A DNA stretch of 64,000 nt from Clostridia bacterium (GTDB taxonomy: Bacteria; Bacillota; Clostridia; UBA1212; UBA1255). Position numbers and translations under genes: made by a program. The notes under the pieces were generated by a model. The model searched no databases. It saw only the letters and a program-made list of their open reading frames with translations, and was not told where the DNA came from. Positions 52,122 through 61,336 of the stretch are shown here, piece by piece. Position 1 is the first letter of the stretch; the number at the start of each line of letters is the position of its first letter. The stretch is from the NCBI GenBank assembly GCA_016287565.1, contig JAEFAM010000004.1, positions 33,703 through 97,702 on the forward strand. Reading direction: 5' to 3'.

Positions 52122-54074
52122 ATGTCTTATATGGCACTCTACCGAAAATGGCGGCCTCAGACGTTTGACGAGGTCGTGGAGCAGGAGGGCGTTGTCAACA
52201 TCCTGAGGAACGCGGTGGTTCAGAACAGGATCGCCCACGCGTATCTTTTTTCCGGTACGAGGGGCACGGGCAAGACGACGCTGGCCAAGATCTTTGCCAG
52301 GGCGGTGAACTGCCTTCACCCGCGGGGCGGCAATCCGTGCAACGAGTGCGAGATATGCCGGGGGATAATGAACAGGCAGATACTTGACGTGTCGGAGATC
52401 GACGCGGCGTCAAACAACGGCGTTGACAACATCCGCACGGTCATCGACGATTCGGCGTATTCTTCGTCGGTGGCGCGGTACCGGGTGTACATAATCGACG
52501 AGGTGCATATGTTGTCGCTGGCGGCGTTCAACGCGCTGCTGAAGACGCTGGAGGAGCCGCCGGAAAACGTCATTTTTATACTTGCCACCACGGAGCCGCA
52601 GAAATTGCCCGTGACGGTGCTGTCGCGCTGCCAGAGGTACGAGTTTAAACGAATTTCCAGGGACGGGATCGTTGCCCGGCTGAAATATATCTGCGGCGAA
52701 TCGGGGATCGACGCCACGGACGAGGCGCTGGGATTCCTGGCGGAGAAAGCGGACGGGGCTTTAAGAGACGCCATTAGCCTGCTGGACCAGACTTCCGCAG
52801 CCTCCGAAGGCAGGATCACGCTTGCCACCGCCAGAGCCGCCACCGGATCGCTTGACCGGGAGTTCCTCTGGGATTTCGTCTCCGGCATATTGAATTCGGA
52901 CAGCGAAAAACTGCTGCGGCTCAGCAACCGCATCTTCCGGGACGGCCGGGACCCTTCCACCTTCTTAAAGGAACTCATAGAAGTGCTCCGGAATATGATG
53001 ATCGTCACGTCGGTCAAGGACCCTTCGGACCTCATTTTCGAGGATGCCGAGGGCATAAAACAGCTTAAAAATCTGGCAAAAGGCCTGCGTGTGAGAGAGA
53101 TCGGAATGCTCATCCGCGAACTGTCGGGACTGGACAACAACCTTCGCTGGGCCGTGTCGAGGCAGATCGTTTTCGAAGCCGGGATCCTGGCGGCGTCCGA
53201 CAGGCGCTGGCGGGAAGAGACTGCGTCCGTGGAGACGAGGCTTTCGGAACTGGAAGACAGGATCGCGGATATTGCCGCGGGAGGGATAGTTTATCGGGAA
53301 AAGTCCGTAAACGACGGTCTTTCCGGGAGTTTTGCCGAGGCAGTGGTCAACGAAACGGCTGAAGTCGACCGCGGGGAGAGTTCGGGAAATATCGGGAAAT
53401 ATGAGGAAATTCCCGAAAACAAAGCGGAAAAGCCGTCAACGGCGCCTGTTGCAGCGGAGGCGGCCAACGAACCGGCGGAACCGAAAGCAGAAACTGCAGC
53501 TGAGGCTGCTGTCGGGACCGGCCCGGACGCCGTGTCCGGTGGCTGCAGAAAATTGACTGCGGCCGAATGGCAGGACATTTGCAGCGAAATGGAACACAGA
53601 GGCCAGATGTCGATGTTGACCTGGTACTCCGACAGCACCGCCCAGTACGAGCTGTCCGGAGACAGGCTGCTGATCGCTTTCGACGACGACATGACCGTCA
53701 GCATTTTGAAAAAATCCACCGCGGCCAATCTCAAGGTGGTGAACGAGGCCATTGCCGCCAGATTCGGCAGGAAAATGGAGCAGGTGGTCGCCGAAACGGG
53801 AGAGGCGCAGAAGATGATCGACGCGGCGAAAGGGACCTCTGCGGCCTTTGCAGCCCCGGTTGCATCGGTTGCTACGGTTGCCACGGCTGAACCGGCGGCC
53901 TCGGCGGCGACCGCGGACAGCAGGCCTGCAAAAAATGAAGAGCCGGCGCTTCCCGACGAAAGACCCGCAGAGACCGGATCCGAAAGACCCGACGATAAAT
54001 TCGACTCCGCAGTGGATTATTTCAAAAATCTTGCGGGAAAAATGAATTTTTCAGTAGATTTCAAGAAAGATTGA
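52122..54074 (+). CDS. dnaX: DNA polymerase III subunits gamma/tau
   Basis: 650-aa clamp-loader ATPase. It opens with ALYRKWRPQTFDEVV, then Walker A GTRGTGKTT, the four-Cys zinc site (NCLHPRGGNPCNECEIC), Walker B YIIDEVHML, sensor ATTEP and the SRC arginine-finger motif. The C-terminal third is a low-complexity Ala/Glu/Pro linker around a conserved tau-like segment. AAGGAG precedes ATG 52122. The usual neighbours ybaB and recR are missing; an exporter pair follows. The linker holds CGGGAAATAT decamers (53383-53402). Confidence 0.97.
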   Translation: MSYMALYRKWRPQTFDEVVEQEGVVNILRNAVVQNRIAHAYLFSGTRGTGKTTLAKIFARAVNCLHPRGGNPCNECEICRGIMNRQILDVSEIDAASNNGVDNIRTVIDDSAYSSSVARYRVYIIDEVHMLSLAAFNALLKTLEEPPENVIFILATTEPQKLPVTVLSRCQRYEFKRISRDGIVARLKYICGESGIDATDEALGFLAEKADGALRDAISLLDQTSAASEGRITLATARAATGSLDREFLWDFVSGILNSDSEKLLRLSNRIFRDGRDPSTFLKELIEVLRNMMIVTSVKDPSDLIFEDAEGIKQLKNLAKGLRVREIGMLIRELSGLDNNLRWAVSRQIVFEAGILAASDRRWREETASVETRLSELEDRIADIAAGGIVYREKSVNDGLSGSFAEAVVNETAEVDRGESSGNIGKYEEIPENKAEKPSTAPVAAEAANEPAEPKAETAAEAAVGTGPDAVSGGCRKLTAAEWQDICSEMEHRGQMSMLTWYSDSTAQYELSGDRLLIAFDDDMTVSILKKSTAANLKVVNEAIAARFGRKMEQVVAETGEAQKMIDAAKGTSAAFAAPVASVATVATAEPAASAATADSRPAKNEEPALPDERPAETGSERPDDKFDSAVDYFKNLAGKMNFSVDFKKD

Positions 54075-54093
54075 CCCGAAGCAGACCGGTGAA

Positions 54094-55980
54094 ATGAGCG
54101 CAGCAAAAGCAGGAAACGCGGAAAACGCAGAAAAAAGCGCAAACCTAAAAGGCGCAAACCAGGTGCTCGCCTCCGCCAAAAAATACAGAAAATGGTTCTT
54201 GATAGGGCCGTTTTTCAAACTGGTGGAGGCGGTTTTCGAACTGCTCATCCCCACGCTGATGGTGTACGTGATCGACCGAGGCGTCACCGGCAGAGACGGC
54301 GTATACGTGATGCGCATGATCCCCCTGATGCTGGGGATCGCGGCCGCCGGCTATCTGAGCGCCCTGGTCTGCCAGTACGTCGCCTCGCTGTCCTCCCAGG
54401 GTTTCGGCACGGAGCTTCGGTCAAGGCTGTTTTCCCACCTTTTAAGGATCTCCCAGAAAGACGCGGATCGGATCGGCACTTCCGGCATGGTCAACCGCGT
54501 CACCAACGACGTCAACATCCTTCAGCAGGCCGTTGCCATGCTCATACGCCTTGCCATCCGCGCCCCGTTCATCTGCGTCGGCAGCCTGGTGATGGCCGCG
54601 CTCCTCAACCTGAAACTCACCCTGGTCATACTCTGTGCGTTGCCCCTGCTGGTCGCCGTCGTGGTGCTGATCACCCGCCGCGGCGTGCCGCTGTTTGCAA
54701 AAGTGCAGAAAAAACTGGACAATATTGCCGTTATTTCCCGGGAAAACATGTCGGGAGCGCGGGTCATCCGTGCTTTTACCCGTTCCGAGAAGGAAAAACA
54801 GCGCTTCGAGGAGGAATGCGACGGGTATAACAAGGCAGTTGTCCGGGTCAACCGCGTTTCTGCGGTGCTGAATCCCCTCACGACGCTCATTATGAACCTG
54901 GCGGTCATCGCCGTGCTGTGGTTCGGCGGCAAAATGATCGCTTCGAACGATATGTCCGGCGGCCAGATCGTGGCGTTCATCAATTACATTTCGTATATGG
55001 TCACGGCACTGCTGGTGGTGGCCAATCTCGTTACGCTTTTCACGAAGGCGGCGGCCTCGTACAAGCGGGTGATGGAAGTGTTCGCGGTACCGGAAGCGGG
55101 GGAAACCGGAGAAAAGGCGGAGTCAAACGATGAGGCGAACGCGGAGGGAACTGGTGAAAGCGATGACGCGGGCGGAACGGAAAACGCTGACGGAACGGCT
55201 GAGATGGACGCAGCCGGCGGCATCGCCGTTGAGCTCAAAAATGTGAGCCTCAGATACATCGACGACGAAAACGTGCCCAACGCGCTGGAAAAGATCGACC
55301 TCCGGATCCCGCGGGGCTCCGTGCTGGGGATCGTGGGCGTCACGGGCAGCGGCAAGACCAGCCTGGTGAATCTGTTGACCGGCCTCTACGACCCCACCGA
55401 AGGCGAAATACTGATCCTCGGACGAAACATAAACAATATTGACCGTGCGGAGCTCCACCGGACCGTCGGCGTGGCGTCGCAGCAGAGCACGCTGTTTTCC
55501 GGAACGGTCAGGGACAATATCACCGCCGGGCGCAGGGATATTGACGACGGGCGGTGCCTGGAGGCGCTGAAGATCGCCCAGGCGGACGGGTTCGTGGCGG
55601 AAAAAGGCGGGCTGGACGCGCCGGTGGAGCGGGGAGGCGTCAATTTCTCCGGCGGCCAGAGGCAGAGGCTCAGCGTGGCCAGGGCCGTAGCCGGCAGGCC
55701 GGAAGTGCTGATCCTGGACGACAGTTTCAGCGCCCTTGACAACGCCACCGCGGCTTCCATGTTCCGTTCCATCCGCAATTCCGGAATCGAGACTATGATC
55801 ATCGTGTCCCAGCGGGTTGGCAGCGTGCGCCAGGCAGATCTCATACTGGTCCTGGACGACGGCAGGCCTGCGGGGCTCGGCACTCATAAGGAACTTTTGA
55901 GCGTGTCTCCGGTGTACGCGGAGATATGCAGGCTGTCCGGGGAAGCGGAACCCAAAGAAGGGGGCGATGCGGCATGCTGA
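54094..55980 (+). CDS. ABC exporter half-transporter with degenerate NBD and acidic linker
   Basis: 628 aa: exporter membrane domain, an acidic Glu/Asp/Gly linker at about 330-365 (ESNDEANAEGTGESDDAGG), then an NBD with Walker A GVTGSGKTS, signature FSGGQRQ and Walker B VLILDDSFSALD, where Asp replaces the catalytic Glu. This marks it as the degenerate half of a heterodimer with the next gene. The acidic linker between the two domains is not typical. The start codon has only a weak RBS (CCGGTGA) 20 bp after dnaX, so coupling to dnaX translation is possible. Confidence 0.92.
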   Translation: MSAAKAGNAENAEKSANLKGANQVLASAKKYRKWFLIGPFFKLVEAVFELLIPTLMVYVIDRGVTGRDGVYVMRMIPLMLGIAAAGYLSALVCQYVASLSSQGFGTELRSRLFSHLLRISQKDADRIGTSGMVNRVTNDVNILQQAVAMLIRLAIRAPFICVGSLVMAALLNLKLTLVILCALPLLVAVVVLITRRGVPLFAKVQKKLDNIAVISRENMSGARVIRAFTRSEKEKQRFEEECDGYNKAVVRVNRVSAVLNPLTTLIMNLAVIAVLWFGGKMIASNDMSGGQIVAFINYISYMVTALLVVANLVTLFTKAAASYKRVMEVFAVPEAGETGEKAESNDEANAEGTGESDDAGGTENADGTAEMDAAGGIAVELKNVSLRYIDDENVPNALEKIDLRIPRGSVLGIVGVTGSGKTSLVNLLTGLYDPTEGEILILGRNINNIDRAELHRTVGVASQQSTLFSGTVRDNITAGRRDIDDGRCLEALKIAQADGFVAEKGGLDAPVERGGVNFSGGQRQRLSVARAVAGRPEVLILDDSFSALDNATAASMFRSIRNSGIETMIIVSQRVGSVRQADLILVLDDGRPAGLGTHKELLSVSPVYAEICRLSGEAEPKEGGDAAC

Positions 55981-57707
55981 AATGGCTCCTTTCATATCTC
56001 AAAAAATACCGCTTCAAACTGTTGTTGTCATCGCTGTTCGCCGCGGCATCCGGGGCGCTCCTGCTGGTGGGACCGCTGTTCCTGGGGAAGGCGATAGACG
56101 CGTTGACCGCATCCGGCGGCGTCAGGTGGGACGAACTGTATAAAAATCTCGGATTTTTGCTGATATTCTACTTAAGCGGCGCGGCATTGTCCTATATTTC
56201 GCCGGTATTGTCAGGAGAAGTCGCCGCCAGAGCCGTAACAGACATACGTTCTGACGTTTTTAAGCATATTTTGCGGCTGCCGCTAAGGTTCTTTGACACC
56301 AGGCCCCACGGAGACGTGATCGCGCGGATCACCACCGACTGCGAAAACATTTATGACGGCCTGGGGCAGAGCTTCGTGCAGCTATTTTCCGGCATCGTCA
56401 CCGTGGTCGGGACAATGATCGCCATGTTCGTGATCAGCCCCGTGATCGCTGCCGCGGTCCTGTGCCTCACGCCCCTGTCTCTGATCATCGCCCGGTTCGT
56501 GGTCATCCGCACGGCGCGGCTGTTCGCGGCTCAGCAGGCGAAGATGGGGGAGCTGGGCGCCCATACGGAAGAGATGCTTTCGGGGATCCGCACGGTCCAC
56601 GACTACTCTATGGAGGAGACGGCGGAGCAGGAATTCAGGCGGGTCAACGCCGAACTGTATAAGGTGGGCAAGAACGCCCAGTTCGGAGGGGCGCTGGTCA
56701 ATCCTTCCACGCGGCTGGTCAACAACGTGGCCTACATCTCCGTGGGGCTGATGGGTGCGTTGTTCGCGGTCAATAACGTCACTGCGGGGGGCTGGCCCAT
56801 GACCGTGGGCGTCATCGCGACGCTGTTGTCCTACGCCACCCAGTTTGCACGGCCCATAAACGAGATCGCCGGCGTCACCACCCACATCCAGAACGCGTTT
56901 GCCTCCGCCGCCAGGCTCAAGGAGATCCGCGAGGAAGCGCCCGAGAGCGACGAGACCGGCCTTGCGCGGCTGGAGCGGCCTCTGGGCGACATTTCCGCGG
57001 AGCATATCGAATTTTCGTACGTGCCCGAAAAGCCGCTGATACGCGACCTGAGCTTTTCCGCCCGGCCCGGAAGCGTCATTGCCATCGTGGGCCCCACCGG
57101 CGGCGGCAAGACTACCATCGTGAACCTGCTGATGCGGTTTTACGATCCCTTGTCCGGGACCATCCGCGTTGACGGGACCGATACGCTGACGGTGACCCGC
57201 GACAGCCTGCGCGAGGCGTTTTCCATGGTGCTTCAGGAGACCTGGCTGTTTACGGGCACGGTGCGGGACAACATCGCCTACGGCCTTCCCGGGGCGACCG
57301 ACGGGCAGATCGAGAAGGCTGCCAGGGCGGCCTGCGCGCACAATTTCATCAAGCGCCTTCCCAACGGTTACGACACGGTGGTCAGCGACGGCGGCGGCAA
57401 CCTCTCCGGCGGCCAGCGCCAGCTCATCACCATCGCCCGGGCAATGCTCTCCGACGCTCCGGTGCTGATCCTGGACGAGGCAACGAGCTCCGTCGACATC
57501 GTTACCGAGCAGTACGTGCGTCAGGGTTTCGCCAACCTTATGAGCGGCCGCACCTCCTTCATTATCGCCCACCGGCTGGCAACGGTCCGGCACGCCGACC
57601 TTATTTTGGTGGTGGACGGGGGCAACATAGTGGAGCAGGGCACTTACGCGGAGCTGATGGCGAGGCGGGGCCGCTACTGGGAGCTTGAGATGGCGGGCGC
57701 AACCTGA
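55974..57707 (+). CDS. ABC exporter half-transporter, catalytically complete NBD
   Basis: 577 aa from ATG 55974 (MLKWLLSYLKKYRFK), overlapping the partner's stop; the track start is 16 codons too early. Six-helix exporter domain, Walker A GPTGGGKTT, signature LSGGQRQ, Walker B VLILDEATSSVD with catalytic Glu, and H-loop IAHRLAT. Together with the previous gene it forms a second heterodimeric exporter, organised like the 39.7-43.4 kb pair on the other strand. Confidence 0.93.
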   Translation: MLKWLLSYLKKYRFKLLLSSLFAAASGALLLVGPLFLGKAIDALTASGGVRWDELYKNLGFLLIFYLSGAALSYISPVLSGEVAARAVTDIRSDVFKHILRLPLRFFDTRPHGDVIARITTDCENIYDGLGQSFVQLFSGIVTVVGTMIAMFVISPVIAAAVLCLTPLSLIIARFVVIRTARLFAAQQAKMGELGAHTEEMLSGIRTVHDYSMEETAEQEFRRVNAELYKVGKNAQFGGALVNPSTRLVNNVAYISVGLMGALFAVNNVTAGGWPMTVGVIATLLSYATQFARPINEIAGVTTHIQNAFASAARLKEIREEAPESDETGLARLERPLGDISAEHIEFSYVPEKPLIRDLSFSARPGSVIAIVGPTGGGKTTIVNLLMRFYDPLSGTIRVDGTDTLTVTRDSLREAFSMVLQETWLFTGTVRDNIAYGLPGATDGQIEKAARAACAHNFIKRLPNGYDTVVSDGGGNLSGGQRQLITIARAMLSDAPVLILDEATSSVDIVTEQYVRQGFANLMSGRTSFIIAHRLATVRHADLILVVDGGNIVEQGTYAELMARRGRYWELEMAGAT

Positions 57708-57720
57708 GTGCAACGGGCCT

Positions 57721-57857
57721 GCAACGGGGGACAGACCCCGGTTGCAGACCCGACTTGAGCAACCGGGAACAGACGCGGAACACAGAAAAACGGGGGTCTG
57801 TCCCCCGTTAACGGTTTATCTTTGACCTTGCCGTAACGGGGGTCTGTCCCCCGTTGC
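57721..57857. repeat. 137-bp palindromic element, type C, copy 1
   Basis: P1 at one end and its reverse complement type at the other. Inside are GCAACCGGGAACAGACGCGG and the perfect palindrome AACGGGGGTCTGTCCCCCGTT, with ACGGTTTATCTTTGACCTTG between it and the closing end. It differs from copy 2 at only two positions. Confidence 0.95.
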
Positions 57858-57879
57858 ACCGCAGAAAGCGAGGAAGAAA

Positions 57880-58518
57880 ATGGATGACAATTTGCCAATG
57901 CAGATCAGCGACAACGTAACTTTGGGCGAGGACGGAGTCTATCGCTGGAAGCATGAGATCAACCTGTTCAAGAACCCCTCGATCTTTTTCCTGGTCTGGA
58001 AGATCTTCTTTTTCATCTTCCTGGTCATCTTTTTGATGATCAACCTGGTTGACCTCATCCTATATCCCCAAAATTTGCGCGAAATGTTCGTCAACAACCT
58101 GAAATTTGCCGGATATTTCCTGATCGGGATGACAATTGTCGTGGGTCTCGGCTATCTGATCTACGCGGCAATGATGAAAGGGAAGTATGTTGTCCGGTTC
58201 GAGATGACGGAGAAGGGCGTCAACCACATTCAGGAGGAGTCTCAGGCGAAAAAGTCGAAGGCCGTAGGGCGCGCGGCAACCGTCTCGGGGCTTCTTTCCG
58301 GCCGTTTCAGCTCAGCCGGCGCAGGCATGGCAGCGCAGCGCACCGAAATGTATTCCGACTTCCAGCGGGTCCGCAAGGTCAAGGCCTATCCGCGCAAGTC
58401 GCTCATCAAATTGAACGGCTACCTGAGCAGGAACCAGGTCTACACCTCAAAGGAAGATTTCGAGCTCGTCAAAACGTTTATCATCGAGCATTGCCCCAAT
58501 CTTGACAGCAAAAACTAA
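57880..58518 (+). CDS. Membrane protein with two helices, unknown function
   Basis: 212 aa. Two membrane helices (FFLVWKIFFFIFLVIFLMINLVDLI and YFLIGMTIVVGLGYLIYAAM) and a basic cytoplasmic C-terminal domain that looks PH-like in outline (YVVRFEMTEKGVNHI .. VRKVKAYPRKSLIKLNGYL). No named family is recognised. AGGAAG precedes ATG 57880. The gene sits between two nearly identical 137-bp repeat copies. Confidence 0.8.
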   Translation: MDDNLPMQISDNVTLGEDGVYRWKHEINLFKNPSIFFLVWKIFFFIFLVIFLMINLVDLILYPQNLREMFVNNLKFAGYFLIGMTIVVGLGYLIYAAMMKGKYVVRFEMTEKGVNHIQEESQAKKSKAVGRAATVSGLLSGRFSSAGAGMAAQRTEMYSDFQRVRKVKAYPRKSLIKLNGYLSRNQVYTSKEDFELVKTFIIEHCPNLDSKN

Positions 58519-58524
58519 AGGTCT

Positions 58525-58661
58525 GCAACGGGGGACAGACCCCGGTTGCAGACCCGACCTGAGCAACCGGGAACAGACGCGGAACACAGAAAAACGGGGG
58601 TCTGTCCCCCGTTAACGGTTTATCTTTGAACTTGCCGTAACGGGGGTCTGTCCCCCGTTGC
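58525..58661. repeat. 137-bp palindromic element, type C, copy 2
   Basis: Same length and sequence as copy 1 apart from two substitutions. It begins 6 bp after the stop of the 212-aa membrane protein gene. Confidence 0.95.
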
Positions 58662-58701
58662 AGCCCCCTCAGCCTCATTGCAGCCACAAGGAACGAATAA
58701 A

Positions 58702-58756
58702 AAACGCCGGGACCTTGCCGCGGTCAGCGGTCCGGGTCCCGGCGTTACCTTTTTTT
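58702..58756. terminator. Bidirectional intrinsic terminator
   Basis: AACGCCGGGACC / GGTCCCGGCGTT, 12-bp perfect stem, with A run on the left and TTTTTTT on the right; it serves both convergent genes. From 58757 to 58877 there is an AT-rich stretch with the palindrome AACTAATTAGTT and TTAGTTAGTTAATTGG, no gene seen. Confidence 0.88.
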
Positions 58757-58877
58757 AACTAATTAGTTGTCTCTCATTAGCCAAATCGGTTAGTTAGTTA
58801 ATTGGTTATTGATTGTCAGACGCAACCTGTTCACAGACGTTGCCAGTCCAAAGGCGATTGACCGCCGTTGACCACCG

Positions 58878-60032
58878 TCAGATCTCGGGGATCTCGATCT
58901 CGATCTCGTGGCCGAGTTCGGCGGAGCGGCAGATGCCGTCGAGGATCGCCTGGTTGTAAATGATCTGGCTGGACGGCACGGGAGCGGGACGGCCGTACTT
59001 AACCGCGTCGAGGAAGGAGCGGATCTTGAGGTCGAACAGATCTGCGTCGGTGCGGAGGATCGGCACGGTGGTCTGAGTCTGAGTACCGCACAGATCGTGG
59101 TAGATCGTCATTGCCCCGCCGACGCTTCCGTTCCAGCAGTCGGTTGACGGGATCCGGAGCGAACCCTCGGTACCCATAATGATGGTGTCGCCGGGGGTGT
59201 CGAGGTGCATTGCCCACGCGATCCTGAAGTCCAGCACGATGCCGCCTTCGAGGCGCACGAATCCGGCCGCGAAGTCGTCAACTCCGAATGCTTCGGCGTA
59301 CTCTTTGCAGGGCATGTACTTGGGGTTGGTGCCGAAATACGCGGATTTGTATCCGGTGACGGTGAGGGGCTTCGGGTAGCCGATGGCGTTGAGGACCATG
59401 TCGAGGGAGTAGCAGCCGATGTCGCCAAGAGCGCCGATGCCGCCGGTGTCCTTCGCGATGAACGAGGTGCCGAAGGGGGTGGGTATGCCGCGCCTGCGGC
59501 CGCCGCCGGTCTGGATGTAGTAGATCTTGCCCAGGGTGCCGGACTCGACGATGCGCTTGATCATCTTCATATTGGCGTCGAAACGGGGCTGGAAGCCGAT
59601 CGAAAGCACTTTGCCGCTCTCTTTTTCGGCCCTGCAGATCTCGACGGCTTCGTCAAGCGTCACGCACATGGGTTTTTCGAGAAGGACGTTGACGCCGTGC
59701 TTGAGGGCGTAGATCGTGGGTTCGGCGTGCTGGCAATTGTATGTGCATACGCTGACCGCGTCAATATCGGGCTCGTTGTCGATGAGTTCGTCGCCGGACA
59801 GGTACACGCGGCCGGTCTGCTTCCACTTTTTCATGAACGCTTCGGCCTTGCCGGGGATCAGGTCGGCGTAGGCAACGATCTCTACGTCGGGCTGCTTCAG
59901 GTAGCTGTTCATATGGGCGTCGGCGATCCAGCCGGTGCCAATGATACCGACCTTGAGTTTGCGGTTCGTGTCGATCTTTTCCTCTGCGAGATGCGTGGTC
60001 TTGAATTCGTCAAGAATGGATGAATTTGCCAT
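58878..60032 (-). CDS. Gfo/Idh/MocA family oxidoreductase
   Basis: 384 aa. Rossmann start VGIIGTGWIADAHMNSYL, then EKPMC with the family lysine, and a C-terminal domain with GALGDIGCYSLDMVLNAIG. GGAGGT precedes the ATG at 60032. It follows the sugar isomerase gene on the same strand (253-bp gap), a frequent pairing in inositol and keto-sugar pathways. It differs from the 17-kb oxidoreductase in the EKP region and is not a close duplicate. Confidence 0.93.
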   Translation of the reverse strand: MANSSILDEFKTTHLAEEKIDTNRKLKVGIIGTGWIADAHMNSYLKQPDVEIVAYADLIPGKAEAFMKKWKQTGRVYLSGDELIDNEPDIDAVSVCTYNCQHAEPTIYALKHGVNVLLEKPMCVTLDEAVEICRAEKESGKVLSIGFQPRFDANMKMIKRIVESGTLGKIYYIQTGGGRRRGIPTPFGTSFIAKDTGGIGALGDIGCYSLDMVLNAIGYPKPLTVTGYKSAYFGTNPKYMPCKEYAEAFGVDDFAAGFVRLEGGIVLDFRIAWAMHLDTPGDTIIMGTEGSLRIPSTDCWNGSVGGAMTIYHDLCGTQTQTTVPILRTDADLFDLKIRSFLDAVKYGRPAPVPSSQIIYNQAILDGICRSAELGHEIEIEIPEI

Positions 60033-60124
60033 GATTTACCTCCAAATTGTTATGTATTTATACGTTTTCACACTACACTTATCAGTTTTTGCTTTGCACG
60101 GCTTTTTGTGTTGTTTGCCGGTTT

Positions 60125-60222
60125 ACGGGAATTTACTCGTATTTCCCGAAATTTCCCGGCGTTTTCCAAAATTTACGATCATTTCCCGGATATTTCCCGG
60201 ATAATCTACGGATGTTTTCCGT
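60125..60222. repeat. Decamer-phased ATTTCCCG array
   Basis: ATTTCCCG at 60141, 60151, 60181 and 60192, with degenerate decamers ATTTACTCGT (60131), GTTTTCCAAA (60161), ATTTACGATC (60171). It is the reverse complement of the CGGGAAAT word used at 22.8 kb. It lies between the sugar isomerase gene and the oxidoreductase gene. Confidence 0.7.
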
Positions 60223-60285
60223 GGGATTTCCGTAGCTCGTTTCTTTGTTTGTCCGTCCGGATCGTACCGTGCCGCGGCAATTGTT

Positions 60286-61113
60286 TTAAGCCATCAGGCC
60301 CTGAGTTTTCAGATAATCCGCCGAAAGCTTCGCGGATTCCATTGCCGTCTGACCCGGCGCCGGCCTGTCCTGCTCGACGATCACCCAGGCAGCTCCAGCC
60401 TCGATCGACGCGTTAAGTATCTCAGGGACGTTCTGCATGCCGTGTCCCACGGGCCTGAAGCCGAAGTTTTCGCCCTTGTCCTCGACTTTCTTGTCGATCC
60501 CGATGAGCTCGTAAAGCCCCTCTTTCTGGCGGCCGCGCATGAAAAAGTCTTTCAGGTGGACAATGGGCGCCCTTCCGGCATATTTGCGCAGGTACGCCGC
60601 CGGATCCTCACCGCCGACGTTGACCCAGCACGTGTCAAGCTCCGTCTGGAGCAGTTCGGCCGGGATCCTGCGGTAAAGCGTGTCAAGGTAGTATTCGCCG
60701 TCGATTTTGGTGAATTCGAAGTCGTGGTTGTGATAGAGGAGCTTGAATCCGGCCTCGTTCACTTTTTCGCCAATATAGGCAATGATCTTCAGCGTCTCTT
60801 CGAAATTCCCGGCTTCCGGCCTGTATTCCTCCGGCAGGTACGGGACAACGAGGTATTCGCACCCTATCTCCTTATATGTTTTCAGCGCTCCGTCAAGGTC
60901 CTCCAGCATTTCGGCCAGCGACACATGAGCGGATATCGGAATGATCCCGAGCTCGTCCGTCAATTCCCGCACTTCCTTAGCGGATCTGCCGTACAGGCCC
61001 GCGAACTCGACGCCTTCGTACCCCATGGCGGCAACAGCCCTTATGGTTCCTTCGAAGTCTGCGGCCAGATCTTCTCTCACGGTATAGAGCTGCAATCCAG
61101 TCTTCATTTTCAT
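60286..61113 (-). CDS. Sugar phosphate isomerase/epimerase, xylose isomerase-like TIM barrel
   Basis: 275 aa with the AP_endonuc_2/IolE-type barrel: GLQLYTVREDL at the start, YEGVEFAGLYG, the metal-site HNHDFEF, LDTCWVNVGGED, and GRAPIVHLKDF. A typical partner of Gfo/Idh oxidoreductases in inositol and rare-sugar breakdown. GGAG lies eight bases before ATG 61113. The true substrate is open. Confidence 0.93.
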   Translation of the reverse strand: MKMKTGLQLYTVREDLAADFEGTIRAVAAMGYEGVEFAGLYGRSAKEVRELTDELGIIPISAHVSLAEMLEDLDGALKTYKEIGCEYLVVPYLPEEYRPEAGNFEETLKIIAYIGEKVNEAGFKLLYHNHDFEFTKIDGEYYLDTLYRRIPAELLQTELDTCWVNVGGEDPAAYLRKYAGRAPIVHLKDFFMRGRQKEGLYELIGIDKKVEDKGENFGFRPVGHGMQNVPEILNASIEAGAAWVIVEQDRPAPGQTAMESAKLSADYLKTQGLMA

Positions 61114-61157
61114 GTGCTTTTCTCCTTTCGGAAGGTTTTGTTTTCTTGCCGGGTATA

Positions 61158-61186
61158 ATTTTACACTGGGGCGGCCGCTAATTCAA
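61158..61186 (-). promoter_or_regulatory. Sigma-A promoter of the isomerase gene
   Basis: On the minus strand TTGAAT, 17-bp spacer, TAAAAT. The repeat element begins 8 bp upstream of the -35 box. Confidence 0.7.
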
Positions 61187-61193
61187 GTGGGTT

Positions 61194-61330
61194 TTAACGG
61201 GGGACAGACCCCGGTTGCAGCATTGACCTGAGAAACCGGGAACAGACCCGGAACAAAGAAAAACGGGGGTCTGTCCCCCGTTAACGGTTTATCTTTGACC
61301 CTGCCGTAACGGGGTTCTGTCCCCCGTTAA
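61194..61330. repeat. 137-bp palindromic element, type C, copy 3
   Basis: Same 137-bp length as the copies at 57.7 and 58.5 kb but with more substitutions and TTAAC/GTTAA ends. It occupies nearly all the space between the stop of the carbohydrate-binding lipoprotein gene and the -35 of the isomerase gene. Confidence 0.93.
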
Positions 61331-61336
61331 AACCCC

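Noticed and set aside
53851-53890. CCCCGGTTGCATCGGTTGC in the dnaX tail as a further P1 copy
   Set aside because: Only the right half of P1 matches, in an Ala/Val/Thr-coding stretch; chance is a sufficient explanation.
57721-58661. Insertion sequence with the 212-aa protein as transposase
   Set aside because: The protein has two membrane helices and a basic domain, with no DDE, HUH or recombinase motif.
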